Part shown: positions 48,760 through 60,782 of the stretch, piece after piece
How positions within the stretch are numbered: position 1 is the first letter of the stretch
Layout: every line of letters begins with the position of its first letter
Assembly (NCBI RefSeq): GCF_037975245.1
Contig: NC_092562.1
Span: forward strand, 6,607,501-6,671,500
DNA length: 64,000 nucleotides
DNA from: Apostichopus japonicus
Lineage: Eukaryota; Echinodermata; Holothuroidea; Aspidochirotida; Stichopodidae
Reading direction: 5' to 3'
Position numbers and translations under genes: made by a program
Notes under the pieces: generated by a model
The model's database searches: none
What the model was told of the DNA's origin: nothing
What the model saw: the letters and a program-made list of their open reading frames with translations, nothing else

Positions 48760-49567
48760 GTTGCGTTCTCCAAATCAAGTGTGGATATTTAATTCGTTTG
48801 AGAGTCCTGTACATACGCAGCCACTGGACAGTCACGTGGCCCGTCATGGATTTAACTGGACTTTCACCTATCGCAGCGATTCTACCTTCCCCTCTCCTTA
48901 CGGCAGGTACAATCCTGGTGAACCTCTCATCTCAGATACCGACACCACCGACTGGGCAGTCAACAAGACCCACTTCGCTGCCTGGATTGGATCTAATTGT
49001 CACAATACACAATGGCCAAGACAAGACTTTGTAAGAAAGCTTAAAAAATTTATACCGTTGGACACTTTTGGATCTTGCGGGACTAAAAAATGTCCGAAAA
49101 ACCCCAAATGTGGTGAAATTTTACGGAAGTATAAATTTTATTTGGCTTTAGAGAACAGTCACTGCACAGATTACATAACCGAAAAGTTTTGGAGGGCGCC
49201 ATTTAAAAATAATATGATCCCTGTGGTCTATGGTCCATCCAAAGAAGATTACCAAAAAGTGGCTCCACCGAAGTCTTTCATACACGTAGATGATTTCGAG
49301 ACGATAGAAGGTCTAGCCACTTATTTAAAATTGTTAGATAGGAATAATACGCTTTTTAATGAATATTTTGAGTGGAAGCGGAAAGGTTCTGTCCAGATGG
49401 ATTTAATCGGCCAGTACTATATATCTCGTAAAGTAATGTGCCCGATCGCTGGTAGAATAAAGGCAAGAAGAGACGCGGGGAACAGAACAGCAGATATAAT
49501 AGACATGCAAAAATGGTGGACCAATTCTTGCCGGGAACGATCAATTAGGGCGATGTTAAAAAGCTAA
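48760..49567 (+). CDS. Fucosyltransferase GT10, catalytic exon
   Basis: This exon carries most of an alpha-1,3-fucosyltransferase, which transfers fucose from GDP-fucose to N-acetylglucosamine-containing glycans in the Golgi. It supplies one base, 268 codons and a TAA stop. Exon residues 5-16 are NQVWIFNSFESP, the family's QRWVWMNFESP box. FNWTFTYRSDSTFPSPYG at 31-48 is the acceptor-side YRSDSD motif, and FAAWIGSNC at 72-80 matches the VAWVVSN box. YKFYLALENSHCTDYITEKF at 124-143 is the GDP-fucose binding signature, followed by PVVYGPSKEDY and PPKSFIHVDDF. Seven Cys suit the disulfides of Golgi forms. It has no introns, common in this family. Either upstream first exon (1A or 1B) fits its phase. 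The acceptor glycan cannot be told from sequence. Confidence 0.95.
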
Positions 49568-50002
49568 AAGCACAAAGTTTAGCGTACAGGCTATATGATG
49601 ATAACTCCCACGCACCAATATTCTTGCAGAAGGTCTTGTAAGATGCTTCGATTCATGTAAATAGTGTTAAACTAATCGATGAAATATGGATTTATGGAAT
49701 GCCAGCAGGGTCACAGCCTCACATGTATAATGGCAATTATTAAGTACAGGATTGTTTTGTAAAAGCGCACGAAATATGTAATATTACATTGAACGCCATT
49801 AGCATGCACTTTTATATTACACGCGTGCTATGTCATATAAATATGGTATATGCCTATATAGTCGCCGTGTGCTGACACATTATTCATCACTAATTTTGTG
49901 GCCCTTTCGGCCTCCAGACGTAGGAATATTAACATACGAGAGGATGCAATAGCTGAATGTCATTTAGGCATGTTATATAGCATTCTGCCAATTTTGAATT
50001 TC

Positions 50003-50008
50003 AATAAA
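50003..50008 (+). promoter_or_regulatory. Candidate polyadenylation signal of fucosyltransferase
   Basis: AATAAA about 436 bases after the stop codon at 49567. It is the first canonical hexamer I noticed downstream. Confidence 0.45.
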
Positions 50009-51460
50009 AGAAAGAAATTTCGGTTTACAGATTTGAGTCGGTTACTATGCCAACCAGATCCAAATAATCCAAATAATATATATAATAACAGGCAAGTATT
50101 TTTGTTTATCCCATTCACTCTCTTACCCTTCAAATCCCTTCGTCTCTCTGTCCGTGTTTCTTATTAGGGGAGTGTAATCATTTTATCCGTGATAATTATT
50201 CAAGCTATAAACGCACCAGAGGTTTAACATTTGTTGTTACACGGTAAATATCGATGGCAGATATGTATGAGAGATTATAGTGCACTCGTACAGTGATACT
50301 CAATAATAAGATTGGTACACTGGGTACCGCCAAGGATGTTGTTGTTAAATCCATCAGCAATTAAATTATTGCTATGTACCGACTATTTTTTTTTGTGGTT
50401 GTTTTTCTCAGTCATGTTATTGAGAAAGCCGCTTTGGCGTATAACACGATTCCCATCCTTAATTGTGAGCGAACGTTTAAGCAGTCGTTATACTTGGTGA
50501 GATTATGAAGATTCTATAAGTATTTATACATTGAAGGTTAGTTTATACTTACTCTGTAAGTTATATTCCATATCAACATTCCAATTAGGCCTATGTACAT
50601 TTTAAGTTCTAGAAAACTAATTCTTCTAATTGTATCATTTTTTCGGCACCTTTTTTATTCTCCTATACGAATGCCATGACAGCATCTTAGCAATGTTATA
50701 AGGTCTTTAATCAGTTAATCTGGCTCTAAGGAAACAAAATCGTCTACATCAGATCACAAGATGTAACGTAATGATAACTTTTGTACTTAGATTAATTAAA
50801 TTATTGCTATGTAACGACATTTTGTATTTATTCATTGTTGTTGAGTTTTTTTGAGAAAGCCACTTTAACGTAACATTATTCCCATCCTTAATTGTGCCCG
50901 AAGGTTTTTTTTTCTAAGGAAAACATTTATTCTAAAGATAAGATTAAAGTTAATGACCCAGGTCAAATCAAATCTACCGTGTTAAGCAAATCCACATAGT
51001 AGACTAAAATGTAAATCAGAATGCGTCTGCAATCTCACATAGAAAATACACACATAGACCTTCAGGCACAATTAAATCTCGCGATGTTTCCCGACCAGAG
51101 GACCCGTAGAGTCTCCCGAGGGGGGGGGGGGTGAGAAGGCCTCGGTATCCCTCTCACCTTCAGCCTCACCTATGGGGGGGGCACTAGAGACTGCTGACGT
51201 TTCCCCGAACAACACGCGTACACTTAACTGACGGTCAGTCACCTTATGTTTCTAACACGCTTCACAAAAACAGAATTGTTATTGCCAATTATGTGGGTCA
51301 TTATAAACATTATAAACATGTCACTTGCACCTCGGGCGGGATGAAGAGGGGGGTTGAGATATGTAGGTCAAAGCATTTACACTGAACACATATACTGAGT
51401 AAATGCGGCGTCATATCGGCTCATATGAGGCGATTTATAACTTTGAAACCAGTAGACGAA
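50009..51460. other. Intergenic, no gene seen
   Basis: Two stretches resemble each other (ATTAAATTATTGCTATGTA..GAC at about 50360 and 50795, each followed by a GAGAAAGCC.CTTT.GCGTA-like phrase), an old duplication. G-runs near 51119 and 51174. Confidence 0.5.
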
Positions 51461-51755
51461 ATAATGATGACTACCTTCTCCCTGGTGAAATAATGATGAC
51501 TACCTATACTCCCTGGTGAAATAATGATGACTACCTATACTCCCTGGTGAAATAATGATGACTACCTTCTCCCTGGTGAAATAATGATGACTACCTTCTC
51601 CCTGGTGAAATAATGATGACTACCTTCTCCCTGGTGAAATAATGATGACTACCTATACTCCCTGGTGAAATAATGATGACTACCTTCTCCCTGGTGAAAT
51701 AATGATGACTACCTTCTCCCTGGTGAAATAATGATGACTACCTTCTCCCTGGTGA
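51461..51755 (+). repeat. 29/31-bp minisatellite, 10 copies
   Basis: Ten units of AAATAATGATGACTACC plus TTCTCCCTGGTG (29 bp) or TATACTCCCTGGTG (31 bp). The order is short, long, long, short, short, short, long, short, short, short. Within each type the units look identical, so the array is young. Confidence 0.95.
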
Positions 51756-52721
51756 ATTAATTTCTTCGATAACAATGCCAACTGTCTTGTAGTTTTTGTC
51801 AAGTGCAATTAAAAAATTAATTATTGTCATTTCTTTCGATTTTTATTTCAATTTTTCATGTAAGATATTTTTCGATATTGCTTGGTACTGAACTATATTT
51901 ATAATACAAAGACTCAAAGCTAACACCACCTTTGTGTTTTCTTAGTCTTTCTGCTGTCGTTTGCTTTTGTTTTTCCGCCTCTTTATCAAAAGAGGTGTAT
52001 ATACATGTAGATCATTAATACGAGAGTAATACAAACTTGACTGATGTTACAACATCCCTCTTGTGATTTTGCTTCACCCGATGTATTTTTACACTACATT
52101 TATTTGTGTGGGTGCGTGTGTGATGTGTGGTGCTACAGGTAGATCCTCACGTGGTGTTACAAAATCTCACATGTATAGCTGTGTGGTGCTAGTAACTCCA
52201 ACTATGTCGATCACTGTTGTAAAGTCTCTCTCAAGGATATTTTACGATATCTCTAGGTCCCAGAGATAGGCTCACATCTAGAAATCTACAAGTTTGCTTC
52301 TGTTTGGTCCCTGAATTAATATGTCAGTCATAAATATATTTTAACAAAAGTCAAATCTGACCCGTGATTAGACTTTCATTTAGAAAGACTTATCTATCTA
52401 ACATCGAGGTGCAAACTGAATGCGTTTATTATAATTAATAAAATTGAAACTTATACCAAAAACGGAAACATTATCAAACTTTTCATACAAGAATAAAATT
52501 ATCTTGTTATATATACGGATGTCTACAACATGCATACATTATGGTATCATAAGTTTATATATTTTTTAAAACACTATACGCACATTAAAACCTTTAATGT
52601 AAAGATACTTCAGATCGAAGCCTGGTCATAGAATTTCTAGGGGGCAATAGAGGAACATCTAAAAACATTATGTGTCGTCCAAATATATACATATAGTGAT
52701 GCTTTTGAAATGCGTATATAT
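51756..52721. other. Intergenic, no gene seen
   Basis: No exon or repeat recognised. Confidence 0.5.
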
Positions 52722-53255
52722 CAGGGCCTCAGGAGAAAATTTTTAGTGGGTGGGCCATTTCCCAATATATACCATGATTACACTATCTAAGCGGAGCGCC
52801 GCGATCGGAAAGCGCGTATCGCAATAAGAAAAGTATGGCCAAAAATGCCTCCAAAATTGCCGGAAATGGCACTTCCCAGGCCTTGTATAAGTTGCATCTA
52901 AACATTCCTAATTTTGAGATATCATGTTTTAGAAATTGACGCTTCCAACAAAAAAGGTAAATTAAAAAAAAAAAAAATCCGTAAAATGACTTTGTAGGGG
53001 TCAATAGGGCTTTATTTTACTTTATAAGCTCTGGTTTATTCATTGTTTTACACAGGTAAGATATAAAAGCATGCTAGGGCATTCTGATGGTAGCCGTAGT
53101 CTATATACGCTGAGGGGAAGCCATATGGGGAATTTAGCCCTGTGTAAATTAATTGTTAGTTGTTAATTGCTAGCTAAAATGTGACCTACTGGGGGGGGGG
53201 GGGGGGATGGAACAAATGAGCTGAGTGGGTGGGCCGTGTAAGGGACTGTGCCTCA
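52722..53255 (+). mobile_element. Probable TIR-element copy carrying the core
   Basis: The shared core lies at about 52785-52880 (CTATCTAAGCGGAGCGCC, then GCCGGAAATGGCACTTCCC). A terminus-like CAGGGCCTCAGG begins at about 52725. GTGGGTGGGCC occurs at about 52747 and again at about 53226 in direct orientation, near the presumed right end. No matching TIR or target duplication was found, so the boundaries are approximate. Confidence 0.5.
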
Positions 53256-53951
53256 ATACTCTAAGTTAAAACATCGAGGCACTGATATAGGGGCTAACAA
53301 TGAAGCTGACATGCCTGTATAAAACGTATAGACGTAATAAATATATTTATGAACTGTAGCTTCACATTAGACTGCTACACTGTTTAAACAGGTTAAATCT
53401 TAGGAGCTCTCTATACGTTTATTGTTATTCTAACAAAACTTATGAGAACCAAACAAACGCACTGTCATCGATCCGTGATCGTGCATATAGGTGACGAGCG
53501 GTTTAAATAAACCTTGTGTTCTCTTTGAACGCCATTCCTACAACACGTACCTATCATATTGAGCTTGCACTCTACTGACTAATGAAATCAGAAGATATGA
53601 TATGATCATTTCGCTAAAATGAACTGAAATAGCGCATACTGTCCAGGCGTTCACATTTTCGTTTCGTTTTCGTAGGCCCTTATCTAGGAAGTGGAAATCT
53701 CACGGGACAGCTGCCACCCTGCCCCCCCCCCCGGCAGGCTACGGTCCTGTACTTGGCATTAGTTAACTTAATCACAAAATAAAATATTTTGTGAACATAC
53801 ATATAGTAACTAGAACTTGAGGTATAATGAGTAACATGGTTATAACAACATGACTAGTAGTTTAATACCCAGGCTTACCACCATATATGTAACTGAATCG
53901 AAACTCCTATGAAATATATAATTATCTAAAAGAAACAATCATGAGTGGCAT
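53256..53951. other. Intergenic, no gene seen
   Basis: C-run at about 53722-53734. No coding similarity. Confidence 0.5.
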
Positions 53952-53998
53952 CATAGGCGTACGAGGCGGGGGGGCAGGGGGGCAGACTGCCCCCCCAA

Positions 53999-54154
53999 AT
54001 TTCCAGAGGACAAGAAATTCGGGCAAAAGTCCTGAAAAATTCGGGCAGCCTAAGAGGAGAAAAAATATATATATATATATTTCTTTCTTTTTTCTCCTCT
54101 TAGGCTGCCCGAATTTTTCAGGACTTTTGCCCGAATTTCTTGTCCTCTGGAAAT
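53999..54154. repeat. Perfect 67-nt inverted repeat with 22-nt loop
   Basis: Arms 53999-54065 and 54088-54154 are exact inverse copies by my reading. The loop (54066-54087) is mostly TA repeats. Each arm contains GACAAGAAATTCGGGC and CCTAAGAGGAG. Transcribed, it would form a stable hairpin. Perfect arms imply a very recent inversion-duplication or active gene conversion. Confidence 0.92.
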
Positions 54155-54354
54155 ATATATATATATATATAAATATGCAGTAGCTTGCCCGAATCTTTTT
54201 CAAATTTTTGCCCGACAATTCCATGATTTTCTTTATTTAGCGGCATGATGCCCGAATATTTCCGTGTAACACCACCGTAAGCGCAGTTCATCTGGGCTAC
54301 CACGCTTTTTGCACGATCATTTTTTTTTCTAACTAGTCAATTGTATACCTGGAC

Positions 54355-55009
54355 CAAGGGCGGCGGAACCGAGGGGGGGGGGGCACAGGGGGGACGTGCC
54401 CCCCACTTTTCCTCAGGTTAAAAATGTGCTTTTTTTCTACATAAAAATTGAGGTGCCTCAAGTTAGCAAGAGGCCAGGGAACCAGAATGAACACTCGGGA
54501 AGGGCCGTTTCCGGCCATCTGAGGGGTTTGTAAAACCAAAAATTTTCTAGTACGCTCCGCGCCAACCGATGGTGGCACTCCGCTCAGCTAGTCGTGCATA
54601 CAACTTTGCAAATCCTGGCTAAGCCCGTGACTTTTAATGAATTTCTGTGGGTCAAACTCAAAGCTATTTCGAATGGAAAAAATTTGTTAAGATATTAACA
54701 AGAAAAAAACTCTAATTCGGAAGATTCCTACATTAGCAACTAGCATGATTTCACCTCATTTTGTCTCAAAAGAAAACTTGTTCCTTGTTTCCCAATTTGC
54801 GCATTGGATATTGCAGTGCTAGTATGCATATTTTCCTTTGGGGGGGGGGGGGGCGTTGATGGAGTGATGTGTATACACAAATAAGATATTACAATAAGAG
54901 TTATAAAGGGTATAAATGTAAGGCTGTATCATTCCAATCGAATTTCTGCAAAGTGCCCTTTGATGTCGGTGCCCAGCCCCCAAGATTAAAAGTGCTTCCG
55001 CCGCCCTTG
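54355..55009 (-). mobile_element. hAT-like element, 655 bp, nested in another
   Basis: The ends CAAGGGCGGCGGAA and TTCCGCCGCCCTTG are perfect 14-bp inverted repeats. The exact 8-bp duplication ACCTGGAC flanks it (54347-54354 and 55010-55017). The core lies on the minus strand at about 54497-54593, followed by a further terminus-like GGCTAAGCCCGTG at about 54617-54629. The element may therefore itself be composite. Confidence 0.9.
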
Positions 55010-55585
55010 ACCTGGACATCCCCGATAATGAGTGTATATAAGAAATATTTTCTTTTTCATGGATGGTGGGGGGGGGGGGGGTGCCGACAAGCCTAGAAGT
55101 ACAGGTTTATCATATTCTTTGTTATATTTTATACTTTTTGGTGAGACAAATTGCAGTCTCACCCGACACAGCGACATTATCCCGCCTACGTGTCGTTGAA
55201 CAATGTATGTTTTTCTGGAGGTAGCTGAGTACTGTGTTAAAATATTAAATAAGGTAACTAAATAGGAGCTTAAAAAATATACTGTCCCATTTTTCCCCTT
55301 CAAAGTGATGTTACCAGTTTTTCTTCTTCTTATTTACCAAATTTTTGGGGAAGTGTAAACTTCTCAAACGTGAGATTATAAAATAAAGAATGTTTAGATG
55401 CAACTTGCAAGGCCTCAGAAGTGCCGTTTCCGGCAATCTGAGAGGCATTGTGTGCCAAAAATTTTCTTGTACGCTACGCGCCAACCGATGGTGGCGCTCC
55501 GCTTAGATAGTGTCACAGGAACTTTCGGGCACAAAAAGTTCTGCCCCCCCAAACTGAAATGGTCCCGTACGCCTATGAGTGGCAT

Positions 55586-58500
55586 TGCTAACCAAACTGA
55601 AATATACAATATAATTTACATGTAGTGTTATAGTAAGTGATAATACAACATACTATAAAATATGAAAAATAATATACTGGAAAGGATATAAGCGAATTCT
55701 GCGGGCATTCATTATCTGCTGCCTTACCATATAGCCTCAGCGGTGTATGTGCGCGAACCCTCATTTAATTTATGCTGTAAATGATATCCGTAATTCTTAT
55801 TTAAACCCATTTGGAAAGTTCTATTTTTCATCAGGGGGTGGGGGGTTGAACAGATGAGAATAAAACATTAATAACTACTAATCTTTAATCTAACAGTACA
55901 ATGTTTGAGCTCTTTTTATGAGACACTAGTCATTATGAGCCTGATATATAGGACTAGGGCCTACATGAGTCATTCACTTCAGAAGGTGGGGAACGTGTCC
56001 CCGTGCCCCCCCCCCCCAATGATTGACGCCCCTGACAGAAGTTATACAGCAATGAGGCAGCTAGAACAGAAATGAGATAACTTTTCGAGTCTGGTTCCTT
56101 ATAAAGTAAGACAAGAAGATACATAAATACATCGTGTATTATGAGGCCATGGTATCCCGTAATGTGCACACAGAATCATACTACGCTCAAGAAGGCTATT
56201 TACAAATATTGGACAAGTTTGTAATAGCAAACAGATGTTTCTTGTCAGTAGGCCTACGTTCCTTCTTTAGCATCATGTAGTAGGAACAGGGAGCTGTTGT
56301 AGGAGTCACATCAGTTCCTCTTTGCCCTTCGAGGACAGTTTTGCACCTTATGATGTGTATTCCATGTGTCCATATAAAAAACAAGGCTAAAAGCGTAACA
56401 TTTAGTCATTGAATGGCACCGGCATATAGTGTTAGAATGTCTGACTGTTTATACTGTGGGACACGATGCGTGTTTTACACACTATTGGATTCATAGAATT
56501 ATATAAATCGATCGTCTCTAATTCTCTATGACCGATTCCCCAATACTCGCATTATCACGACGGCAACTGGGGACTTGATTACATTAATGCCCAAATGTAA
56601 TTACACATAATATGACTGTGTTAAATTAGGACTATTCATGACAATTGTGACTTCTATATAGCTGCCTGGAATCAGCAGGATTATTAATGCTGTGTACGTT
56701 TGACACTCATTTTGATTACTTTCAAAGAGCAAAAGTCTATAGTCGTGACGGAATTTGTGTCAGAATCTGACGGAATCTTGAAATATTCAACTACTCAAAT
56801 ATCGTTCTTGGCTTGTTCAAAGGAGGATATTTGATAGATTGTACCAATTGCAGCTTAGTTTTAGAGATCGACCTTTACGGATCACTGAATTGTAACTGAC
56901 AGATGTTATTAAACTCTCAGTTGTAAACATCAAACGCGACAGTCCGTTTTAATGCAGTGGAACGAGTTAATCATCATATCGAATGATAACCATATATAGC
57001 TATATAGAATCATGCAAATTGTTTCAATCGATATAGCTTCAACAATTTCTGCCATTCAGAGAATGGGAATAATATTCACTGACGTAAATCCTTCCTTACT
57101 TTGCACTTTAAACAGGCTTTATCTTAACAGAAGCTTGCATGCGATATAATGAAACAAAGCTGTTCAATACATAATTAGTCTTAATGAACATTTGAAATGG
57201 AAAATGTCCCTCGTGATGCAGCCGTGTTAATATATACTTGTGATGCCTGAATAACAATGTACATGTAGACATGTTAGTAAGCTCGGTCTAGCCAGAAGAT
57301 TTAGTTTCCACTAAAACACAAGTTTCAAGTTTCTAATCCACGATACAGTTTTCCTCGTGTTCGACTGTATAGTTATATAACATATTTCGTGCAGCTATAT
57401 TCCCACAATATTCACGTAAATCAATTGCACAGTGTGCGATTTTCGCTTTAATTTCATTAGTCATTACGCTACATTTAACACAACTCTGGTTTTTTACAGG
57501 ACTGGCATACTTATCTGCTTCACATTGGCCTTTAATAGAAGGAAAAATCTAACAAACTTTGTTAAAGCAGTTTATTGTCTTTTGCAAGAGGTGATTTTGG
57601 ATTTATAGGTCACATTATAGTCAATTTAAAAAAAAGGCTCATTACATATAACGAATACAGCCACGTTGTCTCATGTGGCAAATGAAGTAAAGTTTACATA
57701 TATGATATGTCCTTCAGAAACTCTCTCTAGACAAGGGTGAACAATTACATAAGTTATAACAGCTTATGCGTGCATGCACTTTAACGCCACGCCACTAGAT
57801 GATCTAGATGTCTATACTCTCCCTTGTAATGAAATAAACGCGGCTATGCATGGTAAGATCAGGCCGAGTTATGAGTTAGGACTATGGGAGAGCTAGGGAT
57901 GTGATTATAGAGAGCTTAGTGGGAGAGGAGGGGGGTAGGGCGATAGCGGTCAGGGGATTAGGGGTTAAGGTTTGGATTGGGGTATCGGGCTTAGAGTAGC
58001 TGCTGTTGGTAGACGCTAGAGGTGAGATGTTAGATTAGGGGAAAGGGTTAGTGTAGTGAAGGTTGTGGCTCTTACGTCAGTGAATTTCAGCAGTTCTTTT
58101 GTCAATAGTACACAGTAAGCACGTGACAATGATGTATACATTAAGTCTTCTGTGTGTAATTCTGTATGTATGCAGTCATCTAATTGGAGTCATCCAAATT
58201 AACGTTTGAAATGATACTTTACAGCTGTCAGCCATAATCTTTCTTTTAGGCATAGATTAAGCTTTATAACGGTTGTTCGTTCACAATTGTCTACACTTGA
58301 AGCGAAACGACTGCTAATAAACTGCACTCTTATTTGATTTTAGTATTGAATAGCAATAGAACCTTCCAAATTGAACTCAAAAACTGCTTTACATGGTCCC
58401 TGAAGGTACATTTTGTGGCTCGCGGTGTATTTATCTCAAGTACTTTTATACTCACTTAGAGAGAGACAAAGAGAGACTCATTTGGGAGGTCTCAAAGGGT

Positions 58501-60782
58501 CTTTCAAAGGGGATTTCAAGTGAGCATGTTGCTTTAAGTTGCTCAGGAGAGACTGATTTTGTCATCGTGTGTTATGTGAAATTCCAGCAATGTTGGTTTG
58601 AGATGCTTCACTTACTAAGTTGTTTGTTCTTGTCTCATGCACAGCGCGGGAGGATGGATTTCGGTTTATGAAAATGTTTCAGCGATTCGAAAAGTGCGAG
58701 AAAAAAATATATACTAAACGTCATAAAAGATGATGTTTTGTAATACTTCTTGTGGCGTCACATAAGTGTTTCGTTGCACATTTTTTTCCGTACTATAGTT
58801 ACATGTGATTCTATACATTGTCGAAATGAGTGCAAAAACTGACTGTGTGATTCAAATAAACATGCATGGTGGTATTAAGGTAATACGATTATGTCGATAC
58901 GTGCTAGTCTGTATTATGGGCTGTTGTAATGTAAATTCTCATTTCAGGGGTGTTATTCATGGCCATTAATATAGTATACCCTATTATCGTTTCCTGATTG
59001 TTACCGTTACGTGAAAAAAAAAGCTTCCTTCTTCTTCTTCTTCTTCTTCTTCTTTGGCACAGTCGAAGTTTGTATACACCTTAACAGACGACTTGGGTTA
59101 TATGAGTTCATTTAGGTTACAGGTTTACATTGTATCCGAAAAAACAACGATTAAATTAACATTTCACTACAGCATGGATGCAAATTACATCATTCTGTTA
59201 ATGATCAATTTGCATTTCCTATTTTGTATGCTTGACATGACACTACTGGTTTTAAGTATAGCTGATTGATTAATTATCATTAATTCAATAACAAGACCGT
59301 GTTTATATCATATTTGAAGGTTTATATTGAAATGTTTTCTATCGAGTTTAAGAAAGACAAGCATCTATAGTGAGTATACCTTCACCGTTAATGCAATTAA
59401 TTCTGCCAATAGTTTCTGCTGTCTTTGGCAAAATGAATTTGTGACGTCACAATCGTGTTTGCACTGTTAAAACGTTTGGCGGCTAGTCGTAAGTTTCAAA
59501 TGCCATATCCTCTCAAGCTGTAATTCAGATATATGTTTTTGCTTTGGTGAGGTGTTGTTTTGTATTGTCGAGTTATATATAATTAATATCCTCTCGACAA
59601 ATGTTTTAAGTATGTATATATGCAATATGAAAGTATATATCTATAAGGTTCATGCTGAAGGGTGTATTGTAAGGTAGTTGACATTAATAGAGATGTATTT
59701 GGTACAAACAATTGAGATTACACTTTGCTCAAATTTGTTTACCCGACACACAATTAACTGCTTGACTCAAGAAAGCGATATATTTATTTATTTATTTCCT
59801 CATTGTGGAAACCTTGTAAACATGATATCTTAAGAAGGAAAGCGTGGACAAACTACATCTTGCAATAACCTCTTGTGTTTCGTTCTTTTGTTCATTTATT
59901 ACAATATATCAGCTCACATTGTAAGAACTAGCTTTATGTTGGTTTCTTAAACTCTCCAATTATTCTTTGCATGTACAAGTACAATGTCGGCCGTACACTC
60001 GCTCAGCCCTTGTAAGCTATGTGATCTACCGTATCTCCCACCGACCAGCCTATTAGATAACATGAGCGTTTCGCCTCATAAAAAAGTAGGAGAGGATGTT
60101 GGCATTTGGAAATTAGCTTAAGGGCATCCGTAAATAAGAACCAGAAGTCTCGACCAAATCTCCATTGACTTAAAGTGTGTCGCTATTTGCTGTACTTTTT
60201 AGATTGAAGTATGTTGTTCATCCTGGCTACACCCTTCATCATGTAGTGTGTAATATTCATATAAGATAATTCATGTAGCATCATTGAAACCACAATGCAA
60301 TTTTGCTGTCTGGTTGTATTACGATAGTGTATCTTATATAAATAGAAGACAATAACCAGGCCTCAAATTACCCCTAAATGCACGGAAATAGATTTTGCTT
60401 GTCATCTAAACAGTTGATAGGAATGAGTCTGCAACCGATTTATGTTTTCCTAGTAACCTTAGTAAAGCGAGAAATAATCCTACGAGATCTGATTATTCCA
60501 TTCGTCTTACAATTTAAACTCATATTGTTTATGCTACATCAAGTTCATGGTGACTTATTTGTGTAATCTCATCACATATTAATTATTAATGGCATCACAG
60601 AATACACCATACATGACATAAATATTTCCTTGAAGCTTGACAATATTATAAGGGAGATCGGAATGTTCATGTCACTTGTAGGCCTACTGTAAATGTAAAA
60701 TGTGAAATGTTAAACGCGCAGCAGGACATATTATGCAGTATACCTGCTGAAAAATAGATACGTTTCGTTCCATACATCGATC
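55586..60782. other. Intergenic, no gene seen
   Basis: About 5 kb without a recognisable exon. A C-run followed by TGACGCCCCTG near 56010-56034 may be a lone TIR-element end. A G-rich tract lies at 57885-58060. A (TTC)n run lies at 59025-59055. Several short open frames (for example 58393-58671) have no recognisable domain. Confidence 0.5.
59025..59055. repeat. (TTC)n microsatellite
   Basis: About ten consecutive CTT/TTC triplets after an A-run. Confidence 0.9.

Larger units (their letters stand above)
53952..55577 (-). mobile_element. hAT-like element, 1626 bp, with nested element
   Basis: The ends CATAGGCGTACG and CGTACGCCTATG form a perfect 12-bp TIR. The exact 8-bp duplication AGTGGCAT flanks it (53944-53951 and 55578-55585). 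The core lies at about 55423-55510 on the minus strand, about 67 bp from the right end. A long perfect inverted repeat sits near the left end (53999-54154). A second hAT-like element (54355-55009) is inserted in the middle. Without that insert the element is about 960 bp. No transposase frame. Confidence 0.9.
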
